Of a DNA stretch of 64,000 nt, positions 36,312 through 47,006 are shown piece after piece. The translations under genes and the position numbers were made by a program. Below the pieces are notes generated by a model. The model saw only the letters and a program-made list of their open reading frames with translations. It was not told the DNA's origin and did not search any database. This DNA comes from Pseudisothecium myosuroides. Lineage: Eukaryota > Streptophyta > Bryopsida > Hypnales > Lembophyllaceae. Each line of letters begins with the position of its first letter. The first letter of the stretch is position 1. The stretch spans positions 30,560,987 to 30,624,986 of the forward strand of contig OX637290.1 of the NCBI GenBank assembly GCA_951799445.1, read 5' to 3'.

Positions 36312-36566
36312 CACTAGAAGAAGCCTATGTTTTTTTGGATTTTACTGTGTCAAAGTTGACGGATTTTACTAGACATCCTATGTAACAACTCGTCTTTTTA
36401 TGTCAACAATGACATCTAAAGTAACATCAAAAGATATCATTGTTGACATTAGATGTCATTGTTGATATAAAAAGACGGGTTGTTACATAGGATGTCCAGC
36501 AAAATCCGTCAACTTTGCCACATGTCCTTTTTAGTGATACCAAAAAAATATGGGCTTCTTCTAGTG
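36312..36566. mobile_element. CACTA-type foldback MITE with TCA duplication
   Basis: Starts CACTAGAAGAAGCC and ends GGCTTCTTCTAGTG. The flanking triplets TCA (36309-36311) and TCA (36567-36569) are identical, as expected for a CACTA 3-bp duplication. The arms continue inward through 'caaagttgacggatttt' and 'acatcctatgtaacaac' with their complements. At 255 bp it cannot encode a transposase. Confidence 0.9.
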
Positions 36567-36569
36567 TCA

Positions 36570-38699
36570 TTCTTAGTGAGATTGCATGTTTTTCTAGTGC
36601 TTCTCAACTGATATTGCGGTGAGCATTGCGACTAGTGACAATTACTGCTGTCTCTTTAGTCAAGATTTTTGGTGTTACCTATTGGATTCTGGGACTTAAG
36701 GTTTTTGATATAGACTCATTCTAGTGCAACAAGTATTGCAGATTATGTCTATAACGACGGAGTCTCACGCTTGGGACCTTTCAATAAATTACCTAAAAAC
36801 ACTTGTGTGATTTGCTTCCACTGGATTTTGATATTCCCCACTTCCTTTGTATTGTTTGCATACCATACTAGGTGGTAGCTGAATGATACATTTTGTCATT
36901 GTGCTCCCTCTCGTCCAGCTAAGAAAATAAACATATCTTGCCTACTTACACAAAAGAAAATTTATCGATCCATTTTCAGCTTGCAAGACTCTTGTTTTTT
37001 CAAAGAAGAGTTTGCCGCAAAGCTGTAAGTCTTATTATTAAGTGAGTTCATTTAAAGCATGACACTGCATCTGTACTTCTCTAAATATTCCACCTTGTCT
37101 TACATGTATGGTTGAGCAACAATGTTTCCAGCATACCAGAGCTGCTAGTAGGATTGCCAATAAAACAAAGCGCTCCAAATTTTTTCCAAAACTTCAATGA
37201 ATGTTATCTTCAAGTGCTGCGTGTTTTAAACTCCCGTCCTTATTTCTGAATGAAAACAAATATGCAAATGTAAAGGAGGAGACAATGCGATGCACAAGCC
37301 GGGCTTGCATGTCATTAACCGAGAGTAACAATATACCCAAAGGATGACACCCATGCATCATCCAGAAATCAGTGAAGCATTAGATGATGACACGTGCCAA
37401 TACTAGATACAAAGACTTATTTATAAAGACCTGAATGTAGCACAATCAACGCCTGTTTTTTGGAGGTCAAACGTTTGTTTTTGAAAAATGAATTCGATGT
37501 AGAGAAGTCCTAAATTAGAAATTCACTTTACTTTTCAATTGAACGATAGTAAATGATAGGTCATAGCCTTATTGGATGCCACCATGGCAAAGGAAAGACA
37601 TGATAGTCCTATGTGGCACAAATCAACAAAAACGTGTTAGACTTTGTCTGAATCAAGCTCTTCTAACCAATTGGACTACATAACGTAAACTACTTGATTT
37701 TTCAGTGGGTTTGGACATGTCTTTTTCTACTAGTGCTTCGCCAATCTTTGTGCCCAGCCATGGACAAACACACACTAAATACCACCTATGCTTGCAAAAC
37801 CGCAACTTTTGCTTCCATTGAATCCCTTCTCAAGCTTTTAGTCACAATATTGTAGTTAGGTTTTGAATTTTCTCATGCTTTGCATAGTTTTTGCAACTGG
37901 AATTGGTGTAATTATATTACCTTCAAAGTATCTTTGTGTTGAAGATTTTGATAGAGAAAATTGAGTTTGCGGACATTTGGAACCAAGCTTGTGGTGGGCA
38001 GAGCTTAATTTCCAGGTTCTTGCAAGACGGGGGTGCTTCAAATTTTGTGAAGGTGAATTTTCAATTTTGGTGATTCTTTGATTGTTTTTTTCCACCCGTT
38101 TTGTGTTGCCTTAGCAAAGAATTTTGTGCTCAATTTGAAAATGTTTTGGTTTTGAGAAGTGTTGGTAGGTGACGTCGACAATGCTGAGATGTAAATTTTT
38201 GCTTTAGATTGGGGTTAGGTTGAGATTTAGAAGTCACGAAGTCAAGTCCTATATGACCTTGGAGTTTTGGTGAAGATAGAATTTTAAGGATTGAAAAAAT
38301 TTGAATGGCTATAGTGGAAGAGCTTCTTTTCTGTGTGTGGCGGCCTTGATGCAATATTGATTTTCAGCTGAATTGAAGATTGGAGGTTGAATTTGGCTTT
38401 GTGTAGGTGGTTTATTTTGCAAACTTTGATAGCAGTCATGGTAGCACATACAACCCTTGGTATGGTCCTTGCGGCTTGTAGGCGCAAGATTATCCACCCT
38501 TGGTAATAAAGCAAACACTGAACAGGTTCTTAGCTTTTATCCACTTTTTTAATATAAGGGGGTGTTGTAAGCGCGGTCCACTGTGCCTTTCAAGCAATGG
38601 ATCTTTTTGCTAATGTTTCCTAAGTGTCGTGGATGGGCAAAAGAAATGCCTGGAGATGCATGTGGTAACTTCCAAGCTAACTGCTCGGGTGGGTCACTC
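36570..38699. other. Spacer without recognised genes
   Basis: Short frames at 37856-38095 and 38130-38518 (minus) have no recognisable content. Apart from the tRNA-like remnant, no structure stands out. Confidence 0.4.
37615..37690 (-). ncRNA. Possible tRNA-derived remnant
   Basis: The minus strand reads 'gttatgtagtccaattggtt' followed by 'agaagagcttgattcagac'. This resembles the 5' half of a tRNA: a D-arm with A-box-like TAGTCCAATTGG, then an anticodon-stem-like segment. No proper T-arm or acceptor follows, so it is not a working tRNA gene. It may be the head of an old SINE or chance. Confidence 0.2.
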
Positions 38700-38895
38700 T
38701 ATGTATATTTTGTGCACCACGTGTAGCAAGGGGGTATTTTTTAGGGGGCTAATTACCTCCAAGGTAGAATTAAGAGGGCCCCTATCATTACTTAAATTTG
38801 AAAAATGACCTATATTATGCACTCTATCATTACTTATAACACTTACATGAATGCAATTTTTTGTAGGCTATATTCTTTATAAAGAGATATAGTAA
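38700..38895 (-). repeat. Right copy of the ~190-bp inverted repeat pair
   Basis: Begins 'gtgcaccacgtgtagcaagg' and 'gggggctaattacctccaagg', and ends 'tgcaattttttgtaggctat'. It is the reverse complement of 34088-34280. Together the two could be the long terminal inverted repeats of a 4.8-kb element, or two separate insertions in opposite directions. Confidence 0.75.
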
Positions 38896-39705
38896 ATTGC
38901 AAAGTAATGAGAGGAAAAACTTGTTAGAAAACAAGTCCCCCACAAAAATGACTGCAGTTGAACCTATTTTTTATATATTCTCTAACAATGGCATTAGAAT
39001 CTAAACATTTCATAATAAACTCCACATAGGTCTTACACATATCAAACAACTTGGGTTTAAACAATTGAATCCCATTAGTGATAGAAAAAAATGGACTGAA
39101 ATTAGGGGAAGAAATTGTTAGTCCCCAAATTCACTTCACGCTCTTAACTGGAATAAGCCTCTGCTATATGTACCTGCTACCTTAAGAACCATAAGAAAAC
39201 TAAGATAAACTATATAAAAGGATTTACAAAGCAAATCATCAACCAAAGTACCACACAATTGACACTGCAAGTGAAAATCAATGAAGCTTGCATTACACTG
39301 ATTCACATGTGTTACAAATCAAAATGTAAAGCAAATACAAAGTAGAAACGTAAGCAAGTAGTATATTCAATTAGGGACAGTTTTGTTAAATTGTGGGGCT
39401 GTTGAAACTGTTACAATTTTTTCCAAAAGCATGTTGTAGTGTTTGGGTCCAGAAAAACAACCACATGAAACTGAAAGTGCCAGATTATGCAAACATGAAA
39501 AGGAAATACAAATGGAATGATCCCACCATAAACTTGTCCCAAAACTGTGTTGAAAAACACATGGTTGTCCAATGAAAGTCAAAATGTATATGAATGCGAA
39601 TCAAAGAGAAATGTCCAAAAAAATTTGAAAACTGCAGCGGCAAAATTTTTCCTACAATCCTACTGCTACAATTCATGCAGATTCTTGCATCGGTCAAAAG
39701 CTGTA

Positions 39706-40215
39706 TCACCTGCGAGCTGGGGTCACCCAAACCGTAGAATTTGTGGTCTTCACTCCGCCACGAGGGATGTTGAACTCCTGCACCCAACCACATTTCAAGC
39801 AGCGGCGCACTTCTCTGAGATCCGTAATGTCCAATTCACCGAGCGGGGACAATCGCAGCCAAGGTGGTATGTCAATCTGCAGCTGCCAAGATCGACCAAA
39901 CACCGCTAGATTCTTCTCAAACCGCCAAATGAGGTTATTCTCCTCCGGGTGCACCGCTGCTGCTACTGCTGCTACGACGTCTGTTGCTGCCAGTCTCGCC
40001 GCCGCAAACTCTGGAGTGTAGACAAGAAAATCAAAGTTGGGCTTGTTGAGAAGTGCCAATCGGAGCAGCAACTTCAAGTTCTCAGCACGCTCCTTGTCGT
40101 CGATGCTTGCACCCGCCCAATTAGGCCAAAATTTGAAGCATTGGAGCGTCCACTGAGCAAACACATGAAATGCCTCCATTTTTGTCTCAAAGTGTGCTGC
40201 AACCTCTTCCACCAT
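39706..40215 (-). CDS. Hypothetical protein, conserved with the pseudogene at 33 kb
   Basis: This frame gives 169 residues from ATG 40215 (MVEEVAAHFETKMEAF) to a TGA stop. An acceptor-like CTGCAG lies one base before the ATG, so it may instead be the last exon of a longer gene. It shows a hydrophobic N-terminal half, an Ala-rich stretch (ATDVVAAVAAAV), conserved aromatic blocks (WRFEKNLAVFGRSW, IPPWLRLSP) and a single CxxC (CLKC). GC content is well above the spacer. A decayed paralogue at 32890-33235 keeps the same blocks, which supports real coding. I do not recognise the family. No signal peptide or catalytic motif is seen. Confidence 0.6.
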   Translation of the reverse strand: MVEEVAAHFETKMEAFHVFAQWTLQCFKFWPNWAGASIDDKERAENLKLLLRLALLNKPNFDFLVYTPEFAAARLAATDVVAAVAAAVHPEENNLIWRFEKNLAVFGRSWQLQIDIPPWLRLSPLGELDITDLREVRRCLKCGWVQEFNIPRGGVKTTNSTVWVTPARR

Positions 40216-40447
40216 CCTGCAGGCATCCACCACGCATTTAATTTACATCCTTACTCTGAAGACAACCAGAAAAACAAAGCATTGGCACGATAAAAATGAA
40301 AATACAGAGAATCAGCATGCATGTATGTCAATGCAACCCAAAAATCGATAGTACACTGGAAGAAACGAAGCAAGGCATCCAGAAAAAGGTGGCTAAATTT
40401 GCAAATGAACTACAAATTTGGTTCGGTCCTGAAGCCCCAAAACATAC

Positions 40448-41121
40448 CTGCATGGCTTGGGAACCAATAAATCCTGAAAGCGCGAAGCCTAAAGCACAAA
40501 CGCTGAACTCCTTGCGCCTTGGAACCAAACCTGCGTGAAGCGGAAGAGTGCAACAACAGTAAGGCGGAAATTCAAAACAATGACCGAGAAATCAACCCAA
40601 CAGAATGAAGAAGTGGAAGGAAGAGAATGCACGCACGTGCAAATGCGGACAGGAGTGAGGTTGGCGATTCCGGAACTTACCCAAAACCCGCACACCTGAT
40701 TTCCTAGTTTGAGCCACAAAACAACGGGGTTGAAAGCGACAAGAAAGCGAATTCTAAGCGCCAGGTTTTCACTGCGCACATCGCTGCCACAGCTTCAGGA
40801 AAGACAACGGCTGATCGACGAGGAAAACAAAGCGACAGACTATAGCGAAAACAATCGGGAGAGAAAACTAACAGGAAAAAGCCGTCAATTTCCGAAGACG
40901 CACAACACCCACACACTTCGCAAACCAGAAACCACAATAAAACAAGGGAAATTGAGAAAACCCAACACGCACCATGTGATTCTGACGCCACTGATAGGGT
41001 TTGTGGGCGCAATAAAAATTGTGTGCGCCCCGATGTGGTCTTCCTTACACTTTGAGGAGCGCCGCCAACGTACTTCATCCACCAGTTCGCCCAGAAACCA
41101 TTTCATGAGCAGAACGCAAAG
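40448..41121 (-). CDS. Candidate upstream exons of the 39.7-40.2 kb gene
   Basis: Three spliceable pieces lie on the minus strand, 5' of the previous entry. They are 41121-41049 (acceptor TTCGCAG, donor AAAGT|GTAAGG, frame MKWFLGELVDEVRW), a piece ending at 40681 with donor TTTTGG|GTAAGT, and 40530-40448 (acceptor CACGCAG, donor ATGCAG|GTATGT, frame EFSVCALGFALSGFIGSQAM). The sites are good, but I could not find a set of phases that joins all of them into the 40215 frame. The model is therefore incomplete and the start unknown; some pieces may be 5' untranslated exons. Confidence 0.35.
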
Positions 41122-41642
41122 CTGCGAATTAAAAAAATATGGAGGGCAAAAAATAATGTCGGCTGCAGCATGATCACTTCAGCTGTTGATTTCAGAGAAA
41201 ACTGATACCTGCAGCTCAATTCAAAAATCCTCAGCAAATCTCCTAGTATCTGGGTGACCCGACATCAGCTGAGATGTAATCTCATGAATTTCAGTTTTGG
41301 GGTTCAGGAACGAGGTGACTTGACATGCCAAAAAACAAAAGACTTATGAGTCCTGTCAGCAGGCATCTAGTTAGTTTAAGAATCTTATGGAATTGAGCTG
41401 CAGGTGCAAAGCAGATTCCAGTGTTTTCTAGCATAGCCAAATTGCATGATTTTGAAGCCCTGGAACAAATTGGAATTCAGGAGTTGCAACGTCAACTGGG
41501 TTAGTGGAAATTAAAATGAATGAATTAAAGTCCAAATTCATAAAAAAAATTCTGGTAAGTATTGGAACAGCTCTATTTAACCAGTCCCAAGTCTGACCTC
41601 CTCTATTATTTTGTACTCCAAGCAACGTAATCCAAGATTTCA

Positions 41643-42929
41643 CACTATAAGAAACCCGCATTTTTGGGGTCGTTTGGCAGAAAACGCCCAGTGTTTTTTG
41701 TGACGTCTGACATCTGCAAGTTTGACGCTGAAGCAGTTGAAATTTTTGGTGACATCCACGGAAACAAGCACCTAAGAGAGGGTTAGATAGGTGCATGTCA
41801 GTGCGGACGGGCTTGTCAAAATGAAAGTCCAAAAAAACAGGCCTGCGTTTTTACGAAACATATTGATGTTTTTTGGAACGTCCAAAAAAACATAGATTGC
41901 CACGTCAGCAAGCAGACCCATTTTGACTTTAAATAAATCAATGAAAACTACTAAAATTAATAATTTAATGTTGACCAAATGTGAAAATTTTAATAAAAGG
42001 GCAGCCATGTGGCATGCTTTGCAAAAAAAGGGCAATGGATGGATGTACACTATGGATGAAAAGAAAACCCTTTATACAAGTAGGGTGGTAGGAAGACTGA
42101 CAACCCATCTGGGATATTAAAGTAAGAACTAGGTTCAATGTAAAATGTCTAAAACAACATGATCCAAATGTCTGAAACAACATCAAGATGTCTGAAACAG
42201 CATTGAGATGTTTGAAACAACGTCTAGATGTCTGGAATAACATCTTCACTTATAATGGTCAAGTTCCTATAATCTAGGTATCCCATATCTTTTGTCTCAC
42301 TATGGACGGACAAGGATATAAATAGGACCCCTCTACCATTCATTATCACTAACTTTTAATGAAGTAATTTCTTCATTTGTCCATCAAGAGAATGATCTCT
42401 TGATGGTAGATGGTAAGTTTTTTAAATTTTTTATTGAATTCAATAATTTTTTTTGTTCATTTTATGTTATTTTTTATTTTATTTCTAAATAATTATTTTC
42501 CATTGACCTTGCCCTTTGGTACAATGTGCATCAATTGATGTCTTAAAAAACGTTTGGACGTTTAAGTTGACGTTTCAAAAAACGCCACGTCAAATGCCAC
42601 GTCAGATGCCACATTTCAAAAAATGCCACATCAGATGCCACGTCATGGACGGGCTAGATGAAAAATAAATCCATGTGGGTTTTTTTTCCTACGTGGCACC
42701 ACTGTGGCATCTACATGGCGCATTGTAGGGAGCTTAGAAGACCATGTTTCTTGTGATGTCTTTAAAAAACAAGCCCAAATTTTGCACATTTTTGGCCTAA
42801 TATAGCACACTTTTGGCCTGTCCGTTTTGACGAATTTTGTGGCACATCAGCGCGGATTTTTTTTGCGTCTTACTTAACGCGGTACCATGTTTTTTCTGAC
42901 GTCCAAAAAAACCTCGGTTTCTTCTAGTG
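41643..42929. mobile_element. Non-autonomous CACTA element, 1.29 kb, TCA duplication
   Basis: Starts CACTATAAGAAACCCGC and ends CGGTTTCTTCTAGTG, giving matched inverted ends. Flanking TCA at 41640-41642 and 42930-42932 is a clean 3-bp target duplication. The ends contain 'gacgtc' and repeated 'tgccacgtcagatgccac' motifs (42592-42655). The interior has a 20-bp tandem repeat (42144-42247) and only short frames, so it must depend on a transposase supplied from elsewhere. Confidence 0.9.
42144..42247 (+). repeat. 20-bp tandem repeat inside the CACTA element
   Basis: About five units of ATGTCTGAAACAACATCAAG with one to four changes each. Confidence 0.85.
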
Positions 42930-42932
42930 TCA

Positions 42933-43780
42933 TCAGAATTTCAAATTCTAAAATGAATTAGCACACTAAGGATTCAGTTTGCAACCTGAATAAAACTTTA
43001 GAGCTCAGACTTGGGACACAAATTCCAACGCGCCAGATAATGGGAAATACTAGAGTAATCTATACTGCTGGTTTCATATTTAACATCAAAGGCAAGAACA
43101 GATCACAGTCCACATAATTTTGGAGAATCAAAACAACAACAGCTATATTAAATCGATCTCAAATAAGTTGTCAAACCAAGAGGAATAGCAGACACTAACC
43201 TGGGAACAGATGTTAAATATATGGGCATTGTCCTGTGTGAGCTCCCAATTCGTCACTTGGGACTCATAGAATTATTTTTTGGGAAATTTGCAATTTAAAG
43301 TTGATAAAAGTATACAAAAACCCATAAAAAGAGTGTAGAACCAAAATAGAGTTGTGTCATAACCATTATAGTATTTGGTCTAGATTTGTGTTTTACTTAG
43401 AATCCCCCCAAACCTGGCCTAAAAATAGTACAAAAATAACGAAAAGGTTAGATTTGGAGGATTTGAGTCACACAGCCCTAAAAGGGCTAAATCCCACCAT
43501 GAATGTGGCAATTCATGGCTAGGTCGGTCCGAGGGATCCACAACGAGGCCACTAGGTCGGATCCTAGAGTTAGATTTAGAATTCCCCATTAGATCGACGA
43601 ATTCCCAAAATCCCGATTGTTAGCATGTAGGAGCCACTAACGCAAGACCAGGCCCGTGGAAGAATCTACAGCCCTGGGTTGTCAGGACGTTCGGACGGAC
43701 GTCCAAAGTCCGGGGACGCTGCCCCCCCAACGTCCTATGACATTCACTTTTTATGTTTTTTACCTACATGGTAAATTCCG
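42933..43780. other. Spacer, GC-rising toward the repeat array
   Basis: No convincing frame was seen. From about 43500 the sequence becomes GC-richer and contains scattered 'ggtcgg' and 'gttcggacggacgtcc', like the promoter arrays elsewhere. Confidence 0.4.
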
Positions 43781-43783
43781 CGA

Positions 43784-44420
43784 CCGAAAACCCGACCGTA
43801 AACCCGACCAAAAAACCGACCGAAAAACCGACCGAGAGAACTCGACCGAAAAACCGACCGAAAAACCGACCGAGGACCCGACCGACTAACCGACCGAAAA
43901 CCCGACCGACCGAAAACCCGACCGACCGTAAACCCGACCGAAAAACCGACCGAGAGAAACCGACTGAAAAAACGACCGAGAGAAACCGACCGAAAAACCG
44001 ACCGAGAGAAACTGACCGAAGACCCGACCGAAAAACCGACCGAGGACCCGACCGACTAACCGACCGAAAACCCGACCGATAACCGGACCGACCGAAAACC
44101 CGAGCGACCGAAAACCCGAGCGACCGAGAACCGGACCGACCGAAAACCCGACCGAAAACCCGTCCAAAAACCGGACCGACCGAAAATGCGACCGACAACC
44201 GAAAACCAAACCGACCGAATTCTCGACCGAAAACCTGACCGAAAACCAGACCGACCGAATTCTCGACTGAAAACCGGACCGAAAACCGGACCGACCGACC
44301 AAAACCCCGACCGAAAACCTGACCGTCCGAAATCACGACCGAAAACCCGACCGTCAACCCGACCGATAACCCGTCCGAAAATCCGACTGAAAACCTGACC
44401 CGACCCCAATCCCGACCCGT
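43784..44420 (+). repeat. CCGACCGAAAACC array without an adjacent gene
   Basis: Head-to-tail copies of CCGACCGAAAACCCGA, with variants CCGACCGAAAAA and CCGACCGAGAGAA, over about 640 bp. It is the same unit as the array upstream of the gene at 52280-53386, in the orientation that gene would see. No gene begins within 2 kb to the right. It lacks stop codons in several frames, so long false ORFs (for example 43764-44453 minus) appear. Confidence 0.9.
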
Positions 44421-44454
44421 TTTTACAAGTTCTCCGAAGAAATTAATAAACATG

Positions 44455-45440
44455 CTTCAAATCGGTTGTTAAAATAATGTGAGCTTTGGGATTGTTGTGT
44501 TCTGTTTTTTTTTTTTTTTTAAAACACATGAACAATTTCCATTGATAAAAAGGATACAATACACCGAACCAAAGGGACTTGTGTTCCAAGTTCCACTTTC
44601 ATAATAAATGTATTAATGATTTTTTTTTTCCGGGATTCTGAAACCTAGTTCCACTTACCAATTTTATAATGAATGAAAATTTAGTTATATTTTCCTAAAT
44701 TTGTTTCCTAAATTTTTCACTCAAATATTTAAGAGAAAAAATTTAAGAAATGAATATCAATAGTTAAAAACTTATAAGCTTAGAAGGCACAAAGTGACAA
44801 AGCCAAATAATCTTGTCATACAAATTGTACAGAATTTTTTTTTTTCCTTTTTTTTTTGGTTTACAAGCTACTGAATGTTATAGGAGTAATGGGACTAGGT
44901 CACTAGGAACTCAACAATGAACGTACGCAGGTGTTTGAGTGGAAATAGAATTTTGCGTAAGGGTCCTTGAGAAGTTTTGGCTATGGTAAGAATTGCTTGG
45001 TGTGATGTAAATGATTGAAATGAATTAAGGATATTTTGAAGAGTGCTGATTTTCATTGAAAGAAATAACAGTTATTAGGAACAAAGGTCATCCCGCGATG
45101 TCATGCAACTGCTTGCTATGAAAATGCGACTACCATTGCGTTGAAGTAACCAAACAAGAACAATAGAGAAGTTTGGATTACCAGAAGAGAAGATCATCAA
45201 TTTGGAACAATCAAAAATAAGAAATTTTAATAGGTGTGGCATTTTTGGTTTATTATCACACCCTACTTTTGTGGAAAGACACTTCAATCGGTGTTAAAAG
45301 AAGTTCCTCTTTTTACACATTACTTTCAAGGAGGGGGGAAAATAACATTGTCTCAATATGGTTGTTGTACATTTTTTTAAAGTTATTTTCACACCATCTT
45401 ATTTTGGGTAAGATACTACGACTTCTATCAAAGTCTCAAT
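44455..45440. other. AT-rich non-coding sequence
   Basis: Homopolymer T tracts and short frames only. Nothing was recognised. Confidence 0.4.
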
Positions 45441-46382
45441 TTAATCCACAAGGCATTGAACATGCATTTTGGTCTTTGGAGAACATAGCATTTTTGGGCA
45501 ACTTACTACAAGCAGAGTTTTTATTTTTTTTAGTTCAAATTTTCACAAGGCTTTCAGGAGGAGTAGCTTTAAGGTCCAACTTTTCTTCATAACTTCTAAC
45601 CTAGAGATTAAAAAGTTATTGTATGATATATTGATATGTGATTTTTAATGCTTGGTGGGCAGCTCAAAAATTCTTAAAAATCGCTTTAAAAAAAGAATAA
45701 AACTTCAAACTAGTTCTCTAGATCTATATATGCAAGTTTGGGTTTGAATTTTTTTTTTTTCATTTATGAGATCAGAAGTACGCGGTGATCTAGTTTGCGG
45801 GCAATTCTGGATTCCTTGCTCAGAAATAAACTTTAAAATCCTTTATTCAATTTAATTTTCAATATCTTTTGAAAAAAAGAAAAAAAAGAATGTAGATACA
45901 TTACTACAACATTATAACCATTGGGATTGGCATTTTCCAATTATATAATTAAATTCTTAACAATTTAGTGGTTTGAATCATTCACTACTTCTTTCTGTTT
46001 GCTATTTTTTTTCTATATGTTGTACAATTCCTAATGTTTTGGAAATTTTCAAGCACAGAGCCAGCTTCACCTTGAAAATGAATCCAAATGAAACCACCAT
46101 TATTGATACTTTTCGATACAAATGAGACCTTGTGAAATGCAACTATCCGGTTTAGGCCCGGACCTAAAAAACATTTCTGTCGATTCAAATGTTGTTACCC
46201 TGCAATATACATGGTGGAAAATTCTGAAAATTTTTCCACATCTTCTTAAACCAATTCACTACAAGATCCTATGATTACATGTGTCCTAAAATATTTTCTT
46301 TCTAAAATTTGGGTTATTTTTTGGAAATGGCAGTTTCAGAACGTTTTGGGTGAATATATAGTCAACAACCTTTAGGGGTTAA
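45441..46382. mobile_element. TTAA-flanked element, family 1
   Basis: Left TTAATCCACAAGG, right AACCTTTAGGGGTTAA, about 0.94 kb, same interior order as 662-1604. Shared phrases include 'gttattgtatgata', 'ccattgggattggca' and 'tgtgacc/gaccttgtgaaatgcaa'. No coding capacity. Confidence 0.6.
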
Positions 46383-47006
46383 GCTCACACCCTCAATTTT
46401 TCAAAAACAAACTTTTTGCAGCGTAAATTTTTTTTTTTACATTGACACCTTCTCATCTTCAATTATGTACTATCATTGCTTTCGTTTTCTACCTCTCTTT
46501 TCACACCCTATTTTTTTGTGGGTAGGGGATTTGTATCCATGAAATGGTAAAAACCTTCAATCCTTATGAATCTTTTGAATGATATGAATTAAAATTTCCT
46601 TCCTAATTTACACTCCACTTTTTGGCCTTTCGGATCTTGAAATTTTTCTAATATTCCTTTCACCCTACACATGTGTCCCTTGACGCCTAAGTTCAAAATA
46701 TCCAAATGTCATATATCATTCTATTTGTCATGCAACCGCGACAATCCAATATCCATTAACAAGGAGTACTGCACTTCTCATCCACACAAAGCATACAATT
46801 TGTATAGTAAACATTTGTATTCATTACAATTTGAAAAACACACAAAAAATCAAATTGTATATCCAATTCCACATACATTAGTATAGATTATATGTGCATA
46901 CATACTACGTCCTCTACACACGATAAATCCTCATATCTAAATTCATCCCCTAGTCCCCTACTTATGTACCTCTATAGATTACGGTAAGTTGGTAACCTAC
47001 TGATAT
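46383..47006. other. 3' flank of the kinase-like gene
   Basis: AT-rich. One short plus frame (46671-46886) lacks coding character. No element ends were seen. Confidence 0.35.

Noticed and set aside
37615..37690. Working tRNA gene
   Set aside because: Only the D-arm half is tRNA-like; the T-arm, acceptor pairing and B box are absent.
16678..39700. LTR retrotransposons or reverse transcriptase genes
   Set aside because: No long direct repeats with TG..CA ends and no reverse-transcriptase-like frame were found, though decayed copies could escape reading by eye.
43764..44453. 229-codon minus-strand frame and overlapping frames
   Set aside because: Same reason: array artefact with repeated SVGFSVG text.
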